From: Dipteris shenzhenensis
Lineage: Eukaryota; Polypodiophyta; Polypodiopsida; Gleicheniales
Strand: one strand, 5' to 3'
Length of the DNA stretch: 64,000 nucleotides
NCBI GenBank assembly: GCA_047967505.1
Contig: CM106538.1
Part shown: positions 20,485 through 30,599 of the stretch, piece by piece
How the letters are laid out: each line of letters begins with the position of its first letter
Position numbering within the stretch: position 1 is the first letter of the stretch
The notes under the pieces: model-generated
What the model was told of the DNA's origin: nothing
Database searches by the model: none
Seen by the model: the letters and a program-made list of their open reading frames with translations, nothing else
Position numbers and translations under genes: made by a program

Positions 20485-22188
20485 ATGGGCAGCGTCACCA
20501 CTCCGCCCAGAAGCGTCAAAAGTAGCGTCGAGTATCTGTGTGGCCTCTTGCAATCCCTTGGAGTCCGTGCTCCCTCGCCGGAACATATCAGGAGAGCCAA
20601 ATTCAACCACCCATCTGCATCTGCTTGCCTTCTAGAGGCTCTTCACGACCTTGTCGCTCTCAACCTTGCCTCCTTCCCTTCGAGTCCCACCACTTCTCGC
20701 TTGTCTAGCCTCCCAGGAAACGGCATGTTTTTTAGCGGCATCGAAGATGTTGTAGACGTGCCTGTGGAATGTGATGAGCCCAACTTCGTAGTCGAGAAGG
20801 AGAGCGCAGCAAATCCCTGTCCGCAGCCCATTCATCCTGTCAGCAAAGCTCCCGTGGGGAGTTCAGATAAAAAGAAGATACGCACCCTCAAGAAAGCTGC
20901 ACCTACAGCGCTTTCAAGGATGCACGATCGGAGCTCCACCGTAGCATCGAAGCAAGAAAGATTGGAGAAGCGAGATCACAATTCGAAGAACGTCAGCTCG
21001 GAGTTCGCCTTGCACCAAAGCAGAACCGCCCCTAGCGAATCGACGGAAGAGGGCAGCGATACAGAATGTGCGGATCGAAAACTTTCCTTTGTAAAATCCT
21101 ACATGGCCTTATGGGCATATCCGCCCCACTCTCCCATCTTCCCGCTTTGTCGTAGCAAAAAGCAAAGCCGCCATTTGCTACTGGCCCTGGCGTGGTTAGT
21201 TTCTTATTCCGACGTGTTTCGAAGGGCTCGGAAGAGACAGATAGAACCGCTGTTGCTGGCTATATCAAAGGCTCTTTTGCCACCATATCCAGCAGATGTA
21301 TCCTCGTGCGATGAGGCCTTGAAGATAGGTGGACAGGCACGAGATGGAGCCCAAGCATATGTAAGCAAAGTGCTCAATTCACTCACCGATGAGGGTGACT
21401 CAAAAAAAAGAGCGGCAGCTAGGGCTCAACAGGCCTTAATTTTGTATGGGAAAGTACAGGTTGCAATAAAGAGCCTCCACTCTTTGCGGCACTGTAAAGA
21501 GAAGCTTGCTCAACAGCTCAATCAGATACAAATCGACAGGAACATTTCACATCCTGTTGGAAGACCTTACAGCCAATATGAGGTACATCTCCTTCAACAT
21601 AAAGATGATCAACTGAGGCATAGTCAAGCCTTGCAAGCGGATAAGTTGCTCAAGGATTGCATCCTTGAGTCGGTGAAACATGAGAGCATCTTCTGGGAAT
21701 GGATGGAAAGTGTTGTTGAGGAAGGCTTAACCAACGCAACTACAGAAGCTGCTTCCCATGCATCTGCAGATTTTGCATGGCCCTATAAGGAAGCCAGAGA
21801 CTCCACTGGTGTATACGAAGAGGAACTACTGCCTGTCATTCATTTTTTCCAGGAGCATTTGTTGTGCAGAAAGCAAGTGGAGGAGAATCCGGAGCATGGA
21901 CAAACACAAACCAACCAAGGGGAGACAAGTAGCAATACGTCAATTGAAGATGTGGAGGTTTTGTCGGAATCGAAAGCATCTGTGGTACGAGACGGTGGCG
22001 ACGATTGCAATGCTGCAAATGGCATTAGCATTTCAGATCACATTTTGTCAGGTTTAATGGAGGAACACATCTCCGTAAAGGACCAAAGACATGAACATGG
22101 GGCAACCCTCGGGAGGAATGAGAGGACTCGCATTGGAGGAAGACAGATTCAAAGGTTTGCCTCTTCCGAACAGCCTTTCCGGTTGTAA
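20485..22188 (+). CDS. TEDC1-like: TEDC1-like protein (tubulin epsilon and delta complex subunit 1)
   Basis: An uninterrupted 567-codon frame, far longer than any other non-transposon frame here. Three blocks match what I know of the TEDC1 family: IRRAKFNHPSASACLLEAL (residues 35-53), SRHLLLALAWLVSYSDVF (228-245) and HESIFWEWMESVVEE (399-413). Between them, residues 315-350 look helical or coiled-coil (YGKVQVAIKSL, KEKLAQQLNQI). Residues 85-200 and 465-567 are Ser/Glu/Lys-rich and probably disordered, which makes it longer than the animal proteins of roughly 400-450 residues. TEDC1 with TEDC2 binds delta- and epsilon-tubulin and is needed for stable centriole triplets. Plants keep it only if they make flagellated sperm. 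It is a single exon with no nonsense codons, unlike every transposon gene around it. An AATAAA lies 476 bp downstream. The assignment rests on recognised motifs, not on a search. Confidence 0.75.
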   Translation: MGSVTTPPRSVKSSVEYLCGLLQSLGVRAPSPEHIRRAKFNHPSASACLLEALHDLVALNLASFPSSPTTSRLSSLPGNGMFFSGIEDVVDVPVECDEPNFVVEKESAANPCPQPIHPVSKAPVGSSDKKKIRTLKKAAPTALSRMHDRSSTVASKQERLEKRDHNSKNVSSEFALHQSRTAPSESTEEGSDTECADRKLSFVKSYMALWAYPPHSPIFPLCRSKKQSRHLLLALAWLVSYSDVFRRARKRQIEPLLLAISKALLPPYPADVSSCDEALKIGGQARDGAQAYVSKVLNSLTDEGDSKKRAAARAQQALILYGKVQVAIKSLHSLRHCKEKLAQQLNQIQIDRNISHPVGRPYSQYEVHLLQHKDDQLRHSQALQADKLLKDCILESVKHESIFWEWMESVVEEGLTNATTEAASHASADFAWPYKEARDSTGVYEEELLPVIHFFQEHLLCRKQVEENPEHGQTQTNQGETSSNTSIEDVEVLSESKASVVRDGGDDCNAANGISISDHILSGLMEEHISVKDQRHEHGATLGRNERTRIGGRQIQRFASSEQPFRL

Positions 22189-22663
22189 GAATCTTCAGTG
22201 CTGCTCTATTTAATGCCTGTCCAACTGTATGCAGACTTACAACTTTGGCTGTAGCCTTGACTCCAATTCTTGCAAACACAAGAGCTTGCAACAGGTACTC
22301 GGAGTAGGCATTGCCCCTCTACATGCAGCTGTTGCGTGTGCAATCATGTACTTGATTTTTTTTTTTTGTGCCCTTTTGTGCATTCTTTCTTGGATTCAAG
22401 CGTTCCGCAGATGTGATCCACAACTGCTACAGTTTCTCTTTTTCAGAGCGATGCCAGCTTTGAAAAACCGGACGCATATACGGATGTTAAAAGCTCTATG
22501 TGACGTTGATATTGATACTTTTTCTGTCTGTAATATGCAGATCTCCTCCACCTTTTGATGTGGAGACTTGGAGAGTTCCCTAGCAAGACATTGATTGCAG
22601 AGACGCTGGTCACTTATTACAGCAGTTCTCAAACAATGCTTCTCTAATTCAGTTGAGACTACT

Positions 22664-22669
22664 AATAAA
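22664..22669 (+). terminator. Possible polyadenylation signal of the TEDC1-like gene
   Basis: AATAAA, 476 bp after the stop codon, in an otherwise unremarkable 3' region. It is a consensus match only. A poly-T run lies at about 22356-22367. Confidence 0.35.
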
Positions 22670-22699
22670 GCCATTGTGAATGTAACTTTCCAGAACATA

Positions 22700-25490
22700 T
22701 TGGCCACTTTATTTATTATTCCATTGCTCGCTGCCAATATGGTATCTTTCTAAAAGTCTTAACTTTACATGCCTATCGATGCACGTTTTCGCTGCAACTT
22801 GCTTGAATGGAGGTGTTTTGATCCAACGTGTTTGAGCAATGCAAGTCGTTCTCTTGATATGGAAACCAAAATGTTCCAAGTGATTTGAGTGAAGGCTGTT
22901 CCCGATCAATATGGTGCCAGAATGATATTAAGACATTGTGCAAAGACTTAAAATAGAATGATATTAGTTTCTCGCACGCTGCAAATTGTGCCGCGTGCAA
23001 AGACTTAAAATAGCTAGCTGCTCATCTTCAATGCTTCTTAATTCTTTCACCTTGATAATGGCCATGTTGAAAATAGCTGTGCATTCTCTAATTGCATTTG
23101 TTTGTGTGCTTAGACAAATGTTTTTGAGGTTGTAGGCCACTATATAAATTATGGAGTCCAAATATGTGACCCTAGCGAACTTTAAATCAAAATTCCTATT
23201 AATTAGTTGTGGAGAAAAGAAAGGGGTGAAAAGGAAGAGGGAAAGGTCATGATTAAAGTAAGGGATAAATGGGGGAGGGGAGGAGTTTCTATTAAGGTAA
23301 TGCAGGTTAGGGTCCTTCCCCTTGTCCCCAATCTCAGGTGGTCCTTCCCCTTCTCCCCCTTCAAGACGTCCCTACTTCTTTAATACCCTTCATACATGGT
23401 CCCCCACCCCCTTCATACGTGGTCCTTCCCCTTCTCCCCAATCTCAGGTGCTATGTTATTTTATTATAGCCATTGTGGCTTGCCAAAAATCACGAAATGT
23501 CAAGAAAATGAGCTATGTTTGGCATATAGTTGTTGTATTCCACTCGGGCCTTATATTTCTTACTATCATTAAAAAAGCTTTCAAGGGGAGTAGTGGAAGA
23601 GAAGCAAAGATTTCAAAATTAAAATGTTTAGAACTATCACAATCTAGAATAATACTTGAAGAAGGTATAATTCGAGACTTCGAGCTTAAATGCCAGAATC
23701 TATTTTTTGTTGCCCTACAAAAATATTTGTATTGTTGTTCATTGGGATGAATTGCCTATGCTGCCAACCTTGAATAGAAGAGTCCTTCCCTAAATTGTTG
23801 TTTTTTACTAATCAATCTCTTTCACTGATACTTGACACTGGATTGAAATAGTTGCTTGTGATTCTAAGAAGCTGGCAAATGAACCTGTAGGGACTTAGTA
23901 TAAGCGACAAGTGCGTGGCTTCCTAGGGATTTTGAGATTTAGAAAATTGTTGCCATGCCTCAGCTCGTTCCTTTTGCCATATGTGAGAGGACAGATGTCT
24001 AAGGCTTATCATCTTAATGCAAATCATTGCAAGTTTCTGGAGTCTTTGACCCTGAAGTGCTTTCTCTAAGAGAACTAGTGAAGGAGAGATGAAGTATTCC
24101 ATAGTCAACGTAAATGATTTTTGTTAATAGGTGGGAAAAGTCTTGCTAAATAGCCTGGATGAACATATGGATTGAAATGTGTCTTGAACGAGCTGCATTC
24201 TTGGAAGAGGGATGAAGTTGTTTGATGCACATGGTAAAAATCCATCAACTGGTTTTGACATTCAAAAATTTTGGGACTGGTGAAATTAAAATTAATAAAA
24301 ACTACTTGAAAACATGTATTGCGATGGGGTAAACTGAAAATTGAGGAAAAAAATTTCACATCCAAAGAAGTTTACATCACAATGGAGACAAGCTTAAATT
24401 ATAGCGGCATAGATTACCGTCGAGCCTGCTTCTAGAGTTGGATTCTCTTAGGCCAAAGATGGTAGCTTGATGTGGTAGGGAATGGCTAGCATGATGAATC
24501 ATGAAATGTGAAGATGATGCATGCGCTTACTATAGGAATTAATGCTAAACACATTTACTATTTTCATTATTGTAGATTGACGAGCACTCATGAGTGATCC
24601 TTATTAGAGACACAAGAGACCTATGTAGATGGCTATTGAATTAATATGAACACCTATTTCATTAATTTTGGACTGGTGCATTGTCCAAATTTGTTTTTTG
24701 AGGTACTTTTGGATTAAAAATGGGGAAAAAAAGAGGCTCTTGGAACAAACTATGAAGCAAAAAGTAAGCTAAAGAAAATTCAAATTAAGAAAACTAACGT
24801 GACATGTTATTAAAACTAGAGTACATTAAAAAAAGAGTTCTTCACATTTGTGAAAGTAGTTTATGATATAATTGAGGGATCCAAGTACAAGTAAATCACA
24901 AAGCCATATGGTGTCCAAAAACACCTTATAGTAGTAGACATAAGCTACAATGCTGCCATCATATTTGCCATCTCTATCTCACGGGTTACACAATCCTCTG
25001 CATTATTTATTTCATCTTCATCAATTTAATTATAATATAAAAAGATGCACAAAGAATCAAACATTCTTTTTTTCAATGCTTCTTGTTTATTCCTAGTACT
25101 TTTAGCTTGGTTTGCTGAATATTTCCGAGAACATGTGACTTTATAAGACCTCTTCAAATAGACGTGCAAGCTCTTCTCTTGTTGAAGAGTACTTTCATAG
25201 CTCTTCTCTGCAATGTCTTATCTTCTCATGCTCTCCCTTCTTGAGCTGCTTCTGTAAAGCAAATTCACCTTTCTCATCTTCTGTCAATGGTCCTTGCCTC
25301 TTTCACTCCTCTCAATGTCTTTTATTCCCGGCATTCCATGATAAGTTGTTGTTGATTGAAAGCTCAACAAAATTGATAATTGCAAGAGGAGAAGTATGCA
25401 AGTAGAAATAGGAGAGGAGAACTGAACTAAATATGTAAGTAGAAATATGAGAGAACTGCCAAAATAGCTCTATAAACTTTCGTTGGTGTT
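22700..25490. other. Anonymous non-coding region
   Basis: I see no gene or RNA. A short reiterated GGTCCTTCCCCTTCTCCCC motif occurs three times at 23310-23440. Frames at 23322-23750 and elsewhere show no domain. The rest is AT-rich with occasional A and T runs. Confidence 0.45.
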
Positions 25491-25499
25491 TTATATTAA

Positions 25500-26283
25500 T
25501 ATATAAATATACCTTTGATAAAAACATCCATGATGAAGATTAACACTATAGAAGAGAAAACATAGATGAGAGAAATAGGAAAGGAGATCAGAAAGGAGAT
25601 GATAACAATAAAGAGAGAGAGACAATATGGATGATAGTCGTTTAGAATTTGACTTGTATAATTATTGTGCTTCGAGATATGAGACATTTTATATATAATT
25701 ATTAATTGAAGTGAAATATTTTCTATAAAGTTATTGGGATAGGATATTCACAATTTAAAAAGTAGCACAATATTACACTTAAACTTACATTTAATAATTA
25801 TATGAGATGACATTTTAGCTTACATTTAAAATAATATGAGATGAGATAAGACATTGATGGCATTGAACAACACATGAACATCATGACAATTGAACCGACT
25901 ATGCGAGTAGAAATGGGAGAAGATATTGGAAAGGAGATGAAGATAGCACTAAAGATGAGATAACATAGATGAGAGAGATTGGAAAGGAGATGATGATAAT
26001 AGTAAAGAGAGAAAATATAGTGGTTTAGAATTTGACTCGTATAATTATTATGCTTCGGGATATGAGACATTTTATACGTAATTTTTAAAGCAAAGTGAAA
26101 GATTTGCTACCAAGTGCTTGACATAAGATATTCTTTATTAAAAAAGTAGCACAGCATTACACTTAAACTTACATTCAATAATTATATGAGATGTCATTTT
26201 TACTTATACTTCAAATAAAATGAGATGAGATAAGACATTAATGGCATTGAACAACACATGAACATCATGAGATCATGAACAAT
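25500..26283. repeat. 384-bp tandem duplication
   Basis: TTTAGAATTTGACT at 25641 recurs at 26024 (offset 383). TATGAGATGNCATTTT at 25801 recurs at 26185 (offset 384). Between them the order of motifs is the same: ATATGAGACATTTTATA, AAAAAGTAGCACA, TTACACTTAAACTTACATT. The copies differ by perhaps 15%. The upstream part (GATGAGAGAAATAGGAAAGG) also repeats, so each unit is nearly full length. No coding role. Confidence 0.8.
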
Positions 26284-26454
26284 ACTTCTATTAATTTCAG
26301 TAATTACTTGAGATGCTTTGAACCTTGAAATCAATATTGATTCTATGGAGAGAAGGAGAAATTTGAAACACAATAGAAGGAGACTTTCTATTGAATCAAA
26401 ATCGTTTACAATCAATCCTGGAGTTACAATACTCCATGTACTGCCCAACCACCC

Positions 26455-26575
26455 TTGAGCTATTCTCACTCTCACTCTCACTCACACTAAGGTGTTTCAA
26501 TGAATCTCACTCTCACTCAAGATGATAAAATCATATATGGAAGAATAATCTCACTCACTCACACTCACTAATATA
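26455..26575. repeat. CTCACT simple repeat
   Basis: Clusters of CTCACTCTCACT at 26462-26490, 26504-26518 and 26550-26570. Low-complexity sequence with no gene. Confidence 0.7.
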
Positions 26576-26691
26576 GATTCGCAGGGAGCAGGACCAAGCA
26601 CTCAGGGAACGGTAGATGTGGATCCTACTGCATAATTATGTACATTGTAAACTTCATATATAACTTTATAATACTCTTCTTCTGCAACGAT

Positions 26692-27090
26692 GGTTCAAGT
26701 GATATAAGTGAGTTAAGTGGACTAAGTGATTTAAGTGGTATAAGTGATCTAAGTAGACTAGATGATTTGAGTGACTTAAGTGATTTAAGTGGACTAAGTG
26801 ATTTAAGTGATTTAAGTGATTTAAGTGGTATAAGTGATATAAGTGGACTAAGTGATTTAAGTGGTATAAGTGATCTAAGTGGACTAGGTGATTTAAGTGA
26901 CTTAAGTGATTAAAGTGATCTAAGTGAACTAAGTGGTATAATTGATTTAAGTAAATTTCTACGGATTTAAGTGATCTAAGTGAATTAAGTGGTATAAGTG
27001 ATTTAAGTGGACTAAGTGATTTAAGTGATTTAAGTGGACTAAGTTATTTAAGTGAACTAAGTGGTATAAGTGATTTATGTGGTTTTCAAT
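26692..27090 (+). repeat. 9-bp minisatellite (AAGTGATTT family)
   Basis: About 40 nine-base units, mostly AAGTGATTT, AAGTGGACT, AAGTGGTAT and AAGTGATCT, with two short interruptions near 26940-26965. Because the unit is three codons, the plus strand stays open as a Ser-Asp/Gly-Leu repeat for 91 codons (26638-26913). Units alternate in higher-order patterns of 18 and 27 bp. I treat the frame as a by-product of the repeat. Confidence 0.85.
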
Positions 27091-27094
27091 GGAT

Positions 27095-27520
27095 TAGGTG
27101 GACTTGTAAAGTTAATGCAGAAATATTAAAATATATCGACATGAATTAGTACACATAATAGCTAGATCAACCCTTGAGACTTGAAAATATAAACTTTGAT
27201 TGTGCATATTCGATTATTCTTTCCAACTTTCTAATGTTCCCTTCGATGTTGCCTTGAAAGTATTTGCAAGTCACAAGATTGTCTCTAACTATTATGTATA
27301 CCAAAATCATCCACAATCTCAATAATTACAACACAATTATCGCTTGTAGACCGTAAGGTTCTAGATTTCAATACAAAAGGAGACGAGATGGATACGAGCA
27401 TATGTGCTCTCCCATCGCTTGACATATTCTCCCATCCATCCCCTCGCATACAACATTATATCCGATATAATTAGAGCTTCATCCACTGCTTCTATCACCT
27501 ATCATATTCTTCTATCACTC
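27095..27520. other. Anonymous stretch between the minisatellite and the hAT remnant
   Basis: No gene. It should contain the 3' end of the hAT element, but I could not identify its terminal inverted repeat or 8-bp target duplication. Confidence 0.4.
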
Positions 27521-27524
27521 TATA

Positions 27525-29658
27525 TTGCATTCAACATAGGACGTACAATATCGTATATCTCTTCGACTTTGCTATTGTCACTGAGTAGCTCAAGCTCGTC
27601 TTCCTCTTCACTGAATGCACCCTCAGCAACTAATTATGTAGTCAATCATTGTCTAACAATTCTCATTACAATGGCTTCGCTTGCTGCCCTAGCCACAACA
27701 TCAAATCCTTTCAACAATCGTAGATTTCCAAAGCAAAATACCAAATCTGCAGCTCTTGATGGCTTTAAGCCATTGCGTCTCTTAGGATGAATAAAATCGT
27801 ATGCACTCCAATTTCGCTCACATGCACCCGATGATGCAGCAATAGAGAGCAGATGACTTGCAACATGCTGTAACTCCAATGTCTCTCCACCATATTCCTT
27901 CGACCAAGTAGGTGCCATAGTCATCTTAATAGCATCAAAATTCCAAGGATCTCCAAAAGAGCCTTTGTGATTCGTATATCTCAGTCGTTGCTAGTAGGCC
28001 AATTTTCCTTGATCTCCAAGAAGTAACTTTTTACAAACCTCTCAAAAGTTACTTATAACTTCAAGATTCTGTGACTGAGCATGCATTTGATATTGTGGAT
28101 GTACTACAAATGCAGCTCCATGCAAAGGGGTGTGCATTTGCTTCCATCTCTTATCGGCCAGATATACCACTTGTTGCTTCTCCCTAGGAGCAAAGTGCAC
28201 AAATTCTTTAACTTGTCATATTGCTTCTGACATCTTCCAATACACTTTACCCATAACAAAGGCATCAGCATCAACCATCCTCAATATTGTTACAAATGGC
28301 TCTACACCTTCTTTTCTTCTTTCAACATTTTTCCAGAATAGAGATGATTGTACAAGATGTACACATTTAGAGCCTAGTATTGCATACTCCGTCTTTTTTT
28401 CTAGCCAATTCACCCATCGTCTATCAGCAACAGTCTCAACTAAAGCTTGATGCAGTTCCAAAATAATCTAGCAAGAACTAGAAAAGAAGTGGCAAATCTA
28501 GTTTGACAAAATTTCCTCAATTGCTTCACAGAGTGCTCTCTGAATACTGCATGCAAGTATTAATGACTCTTTATAAAACTCACTACGATGTTAGCATCTT
28601 GTAGTATTGGTTGCACAAATGGCAATTGTCCAATATCCTTCAACAATAAGTTGAGAGTATGAGTGCCACATGGCACCCATGTCAGAGTGGGATACTTTGC
28701 CATGACCATCTCACCTGTGGTCTTGTAATTCGATGCATTATCTGTTAATAATGCAGTAACATTCTCATTGCCACTAACTTTACGAATTGCTCTTTCGTAT
28801 ATTTTTACAATATATGCAGAAGTTTTTTCTTTTAGAGATGTATCAATACTCTCCAAAAACATAGTTTCCTTGGGAGTAATGCACATTACATTTATCAAGG
28901 GTCTGGCCTGCCTGCTAGTCCATCCATCAAATGCAAGAGTGCACCCATATATAGGAATAAAGTCCAATATCTTTTTTTCCAAGCAATTCGCCACAGTTTG
29001 CTTGACTCTATCAAGATGATCGGTACACATTTTATTATAATCTGGCAAAATAAATCGTGGTCTAGCACATGATTTCAAGGCATTATGAAACATGTCATTT
29101 CTCATGACATTGGATGGTATGCCATTTTTAACAAATGCTTCTTTCCATCTTAAGTGCCCTTCATCCACTTGTTGTCGAAGAAATCCATCCTCCATAGAAG
29201 ATTTTTCTCCCTTTTTTCTCTTCTTTACCTGACAGACATTAGTTGCATCAAAGCTCACGTGCGACCTGCTTGCTAGCATATCTACATCACCTTCATGTAT
29301 GGATACACTCCTCGCATTTATTGGTGCTTCTCCTTCAACCGTCTCATCAACCTCAGTGCTCGCATCTGTTGATTTGCACAATTTCTTATTAGGGTCAGGT
29401 TAACCACTTTCTTCACTTTGTCTAAATATGATTTGCATAACTGAAGAACATCAGACGAGGAGTGCATGTGCAAGCTCCAACATCACTGCCTATTCCAAGA
29501 AAATGTTGCTTGATGCGAGTAGAATGACATGTGAATTTGTGTCCACAATATTTACAATGCAAGAAAGAGACTGCAGCATGTACTTTTCGTATCTCCGTCA
29601 TGTATGACCAAATCTTGCCGCGCACCATGCTATTAAAGTTGCCAAAAACAAAATGCAA
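27525..29658 (-). pseudogene. hAT-family transposase pseudogene (BED finger, DUF659, dimerisation domain)
   Basis: Minus strand, domains in order. A BED-type zinc finger at 29658-29422 (HCKYCGHKFTCH followed by RIKQHF). A charged linker and DUF659-type core at 29381-28560 (CTLAFDGWTSRQARPLINVM, LLTDNASNYKTTG, WVPCGTHTLNLLLKDIG). A middle part at 28555-28000 (FCQTRFATSFLVLARLFW, RWVNWLEK). The C-terminal dimerisation domain at 27924-27646 (SSGACERNWSAYDFIHPKRRNGLK), with an acidic tail to about 27525. The frame changes between finger and core and again near 28450, and stops occur throughout, for example 28558-28560 and 28216-28218. It belongs to the plant hAT group that uses a BED finger for DNA binding. 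No functional product can be made from it as it stands. Confidence 0.85.
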
Positions 29659-29784
29659 AAAAAACTAATTTGAGTATACAATAGAAACATATTGCAATAC
29701 ACATTTTATAAAAACCAACACATATCCTTTGAAAAACACATTCAAGCATGCAATATATTAATTGTCATTCAATCATGCTCTTTT

Positions 29785-29965
29785 AAAATAATTCACATTC
29801 TATTGAAAGAATATTAAATATTCATTCAAAAGAAAGTGTAAGAATGAGACAACTCTTCTAATAACTTTTAAAACTTTCAATTCGTACACTTTAAAACTCT
29901 TTATATTCTTTCACATTCTATTGAAAGAATATTACATATTCATTCAAATAAAGTGTGAGAATACA
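29785..29965. repeat. Duplicated AT-rich motif with internal palindrome
   Basis: CACATTCTATTGAAAGAAT then ATTAAATATTCATTCAAA occurs near 29790-29845, and again with few changes near 29910-29965. Each copy contains GAATATTNAATATTC, a near-perfect palindrome. The block lies just 5' of the hAT transposase and could be part of its subterminal region. That is a guess. Confidence 0.6.
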
Positions 29966-30163
29966 AACACAATAAAATTATATTTCTCACATGAGGTCTA
30001 GGGAACTCAACGAGAAGATCCTAAAACTCCCACATACAAAAATTCCCACAAGAGATCTAAGGAACTGAACAAGAAGATATTAAAACTTCCACAAACTAAT
30101 TTAATAATTTCATATACACGAAAACAAGCCCATCGGGAAAAGACAAATCTCTATAGAATTTGA

Positions 30164-30517
30164 TGTGAAGAGAGTGGGAGAGAAGGAGTCTCACCTGTAG
30201 CTTTCTCACATACACAATGGGGGAATACACACAAAGGTGGAGGCTGAAAACTGTTTTCCTCTTCTTAGTTGTGAAAACCAAAAGAACTCTCTCTAAGTAC
30301 AAAAGGAATAGGTGAACCCTATATGTGGGTCTCAAAGCAAACTCAGCTAACCTAGGTGGCATACTAACTGAGCCACTAACTAGAGTACATAAAGATAGCT
30401 ATCATCTATCTATTATTCATGGGCGGTGCACCAACCGCATCTGTAGCTGACAAGTCATTGACATAAATGCACAATGGTCACCCTGGCATATCACAAGTGG
30501 AGCTTGATATCTCAACA
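30164..30517 (-). repeat. Copia-1 3' LTR, about 354 bp
   Basis: Read on the minus strand it starts TGTTGAGATATCAAGCTC at 30517, straight after a polypurine run (CTCGAGGGGGAG). It probably ends CTCTTCACA at 30164. The first 18 bases are identical to the Copia-2 LTR start; the rest is diverged but keeps the same order of features. The end position is inferred from the Copia-2 LTR end, CTTTACA. Confidence 0.7.
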
Positions 30518-30599
30518 CTCCCCCTCGAGCTCAATCCCAATTCCTACACACCAAGCAGGTCTCTAAACTTGCATAGCTTCTCTGCGCCCAATGCCTTTG

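Noticed and set aside
26638-26913. Ser-Asp-Leu repeat protein
   Set aside because: The frame is explained by a 9-bp minisatellite. No upstream gene signals were seen.
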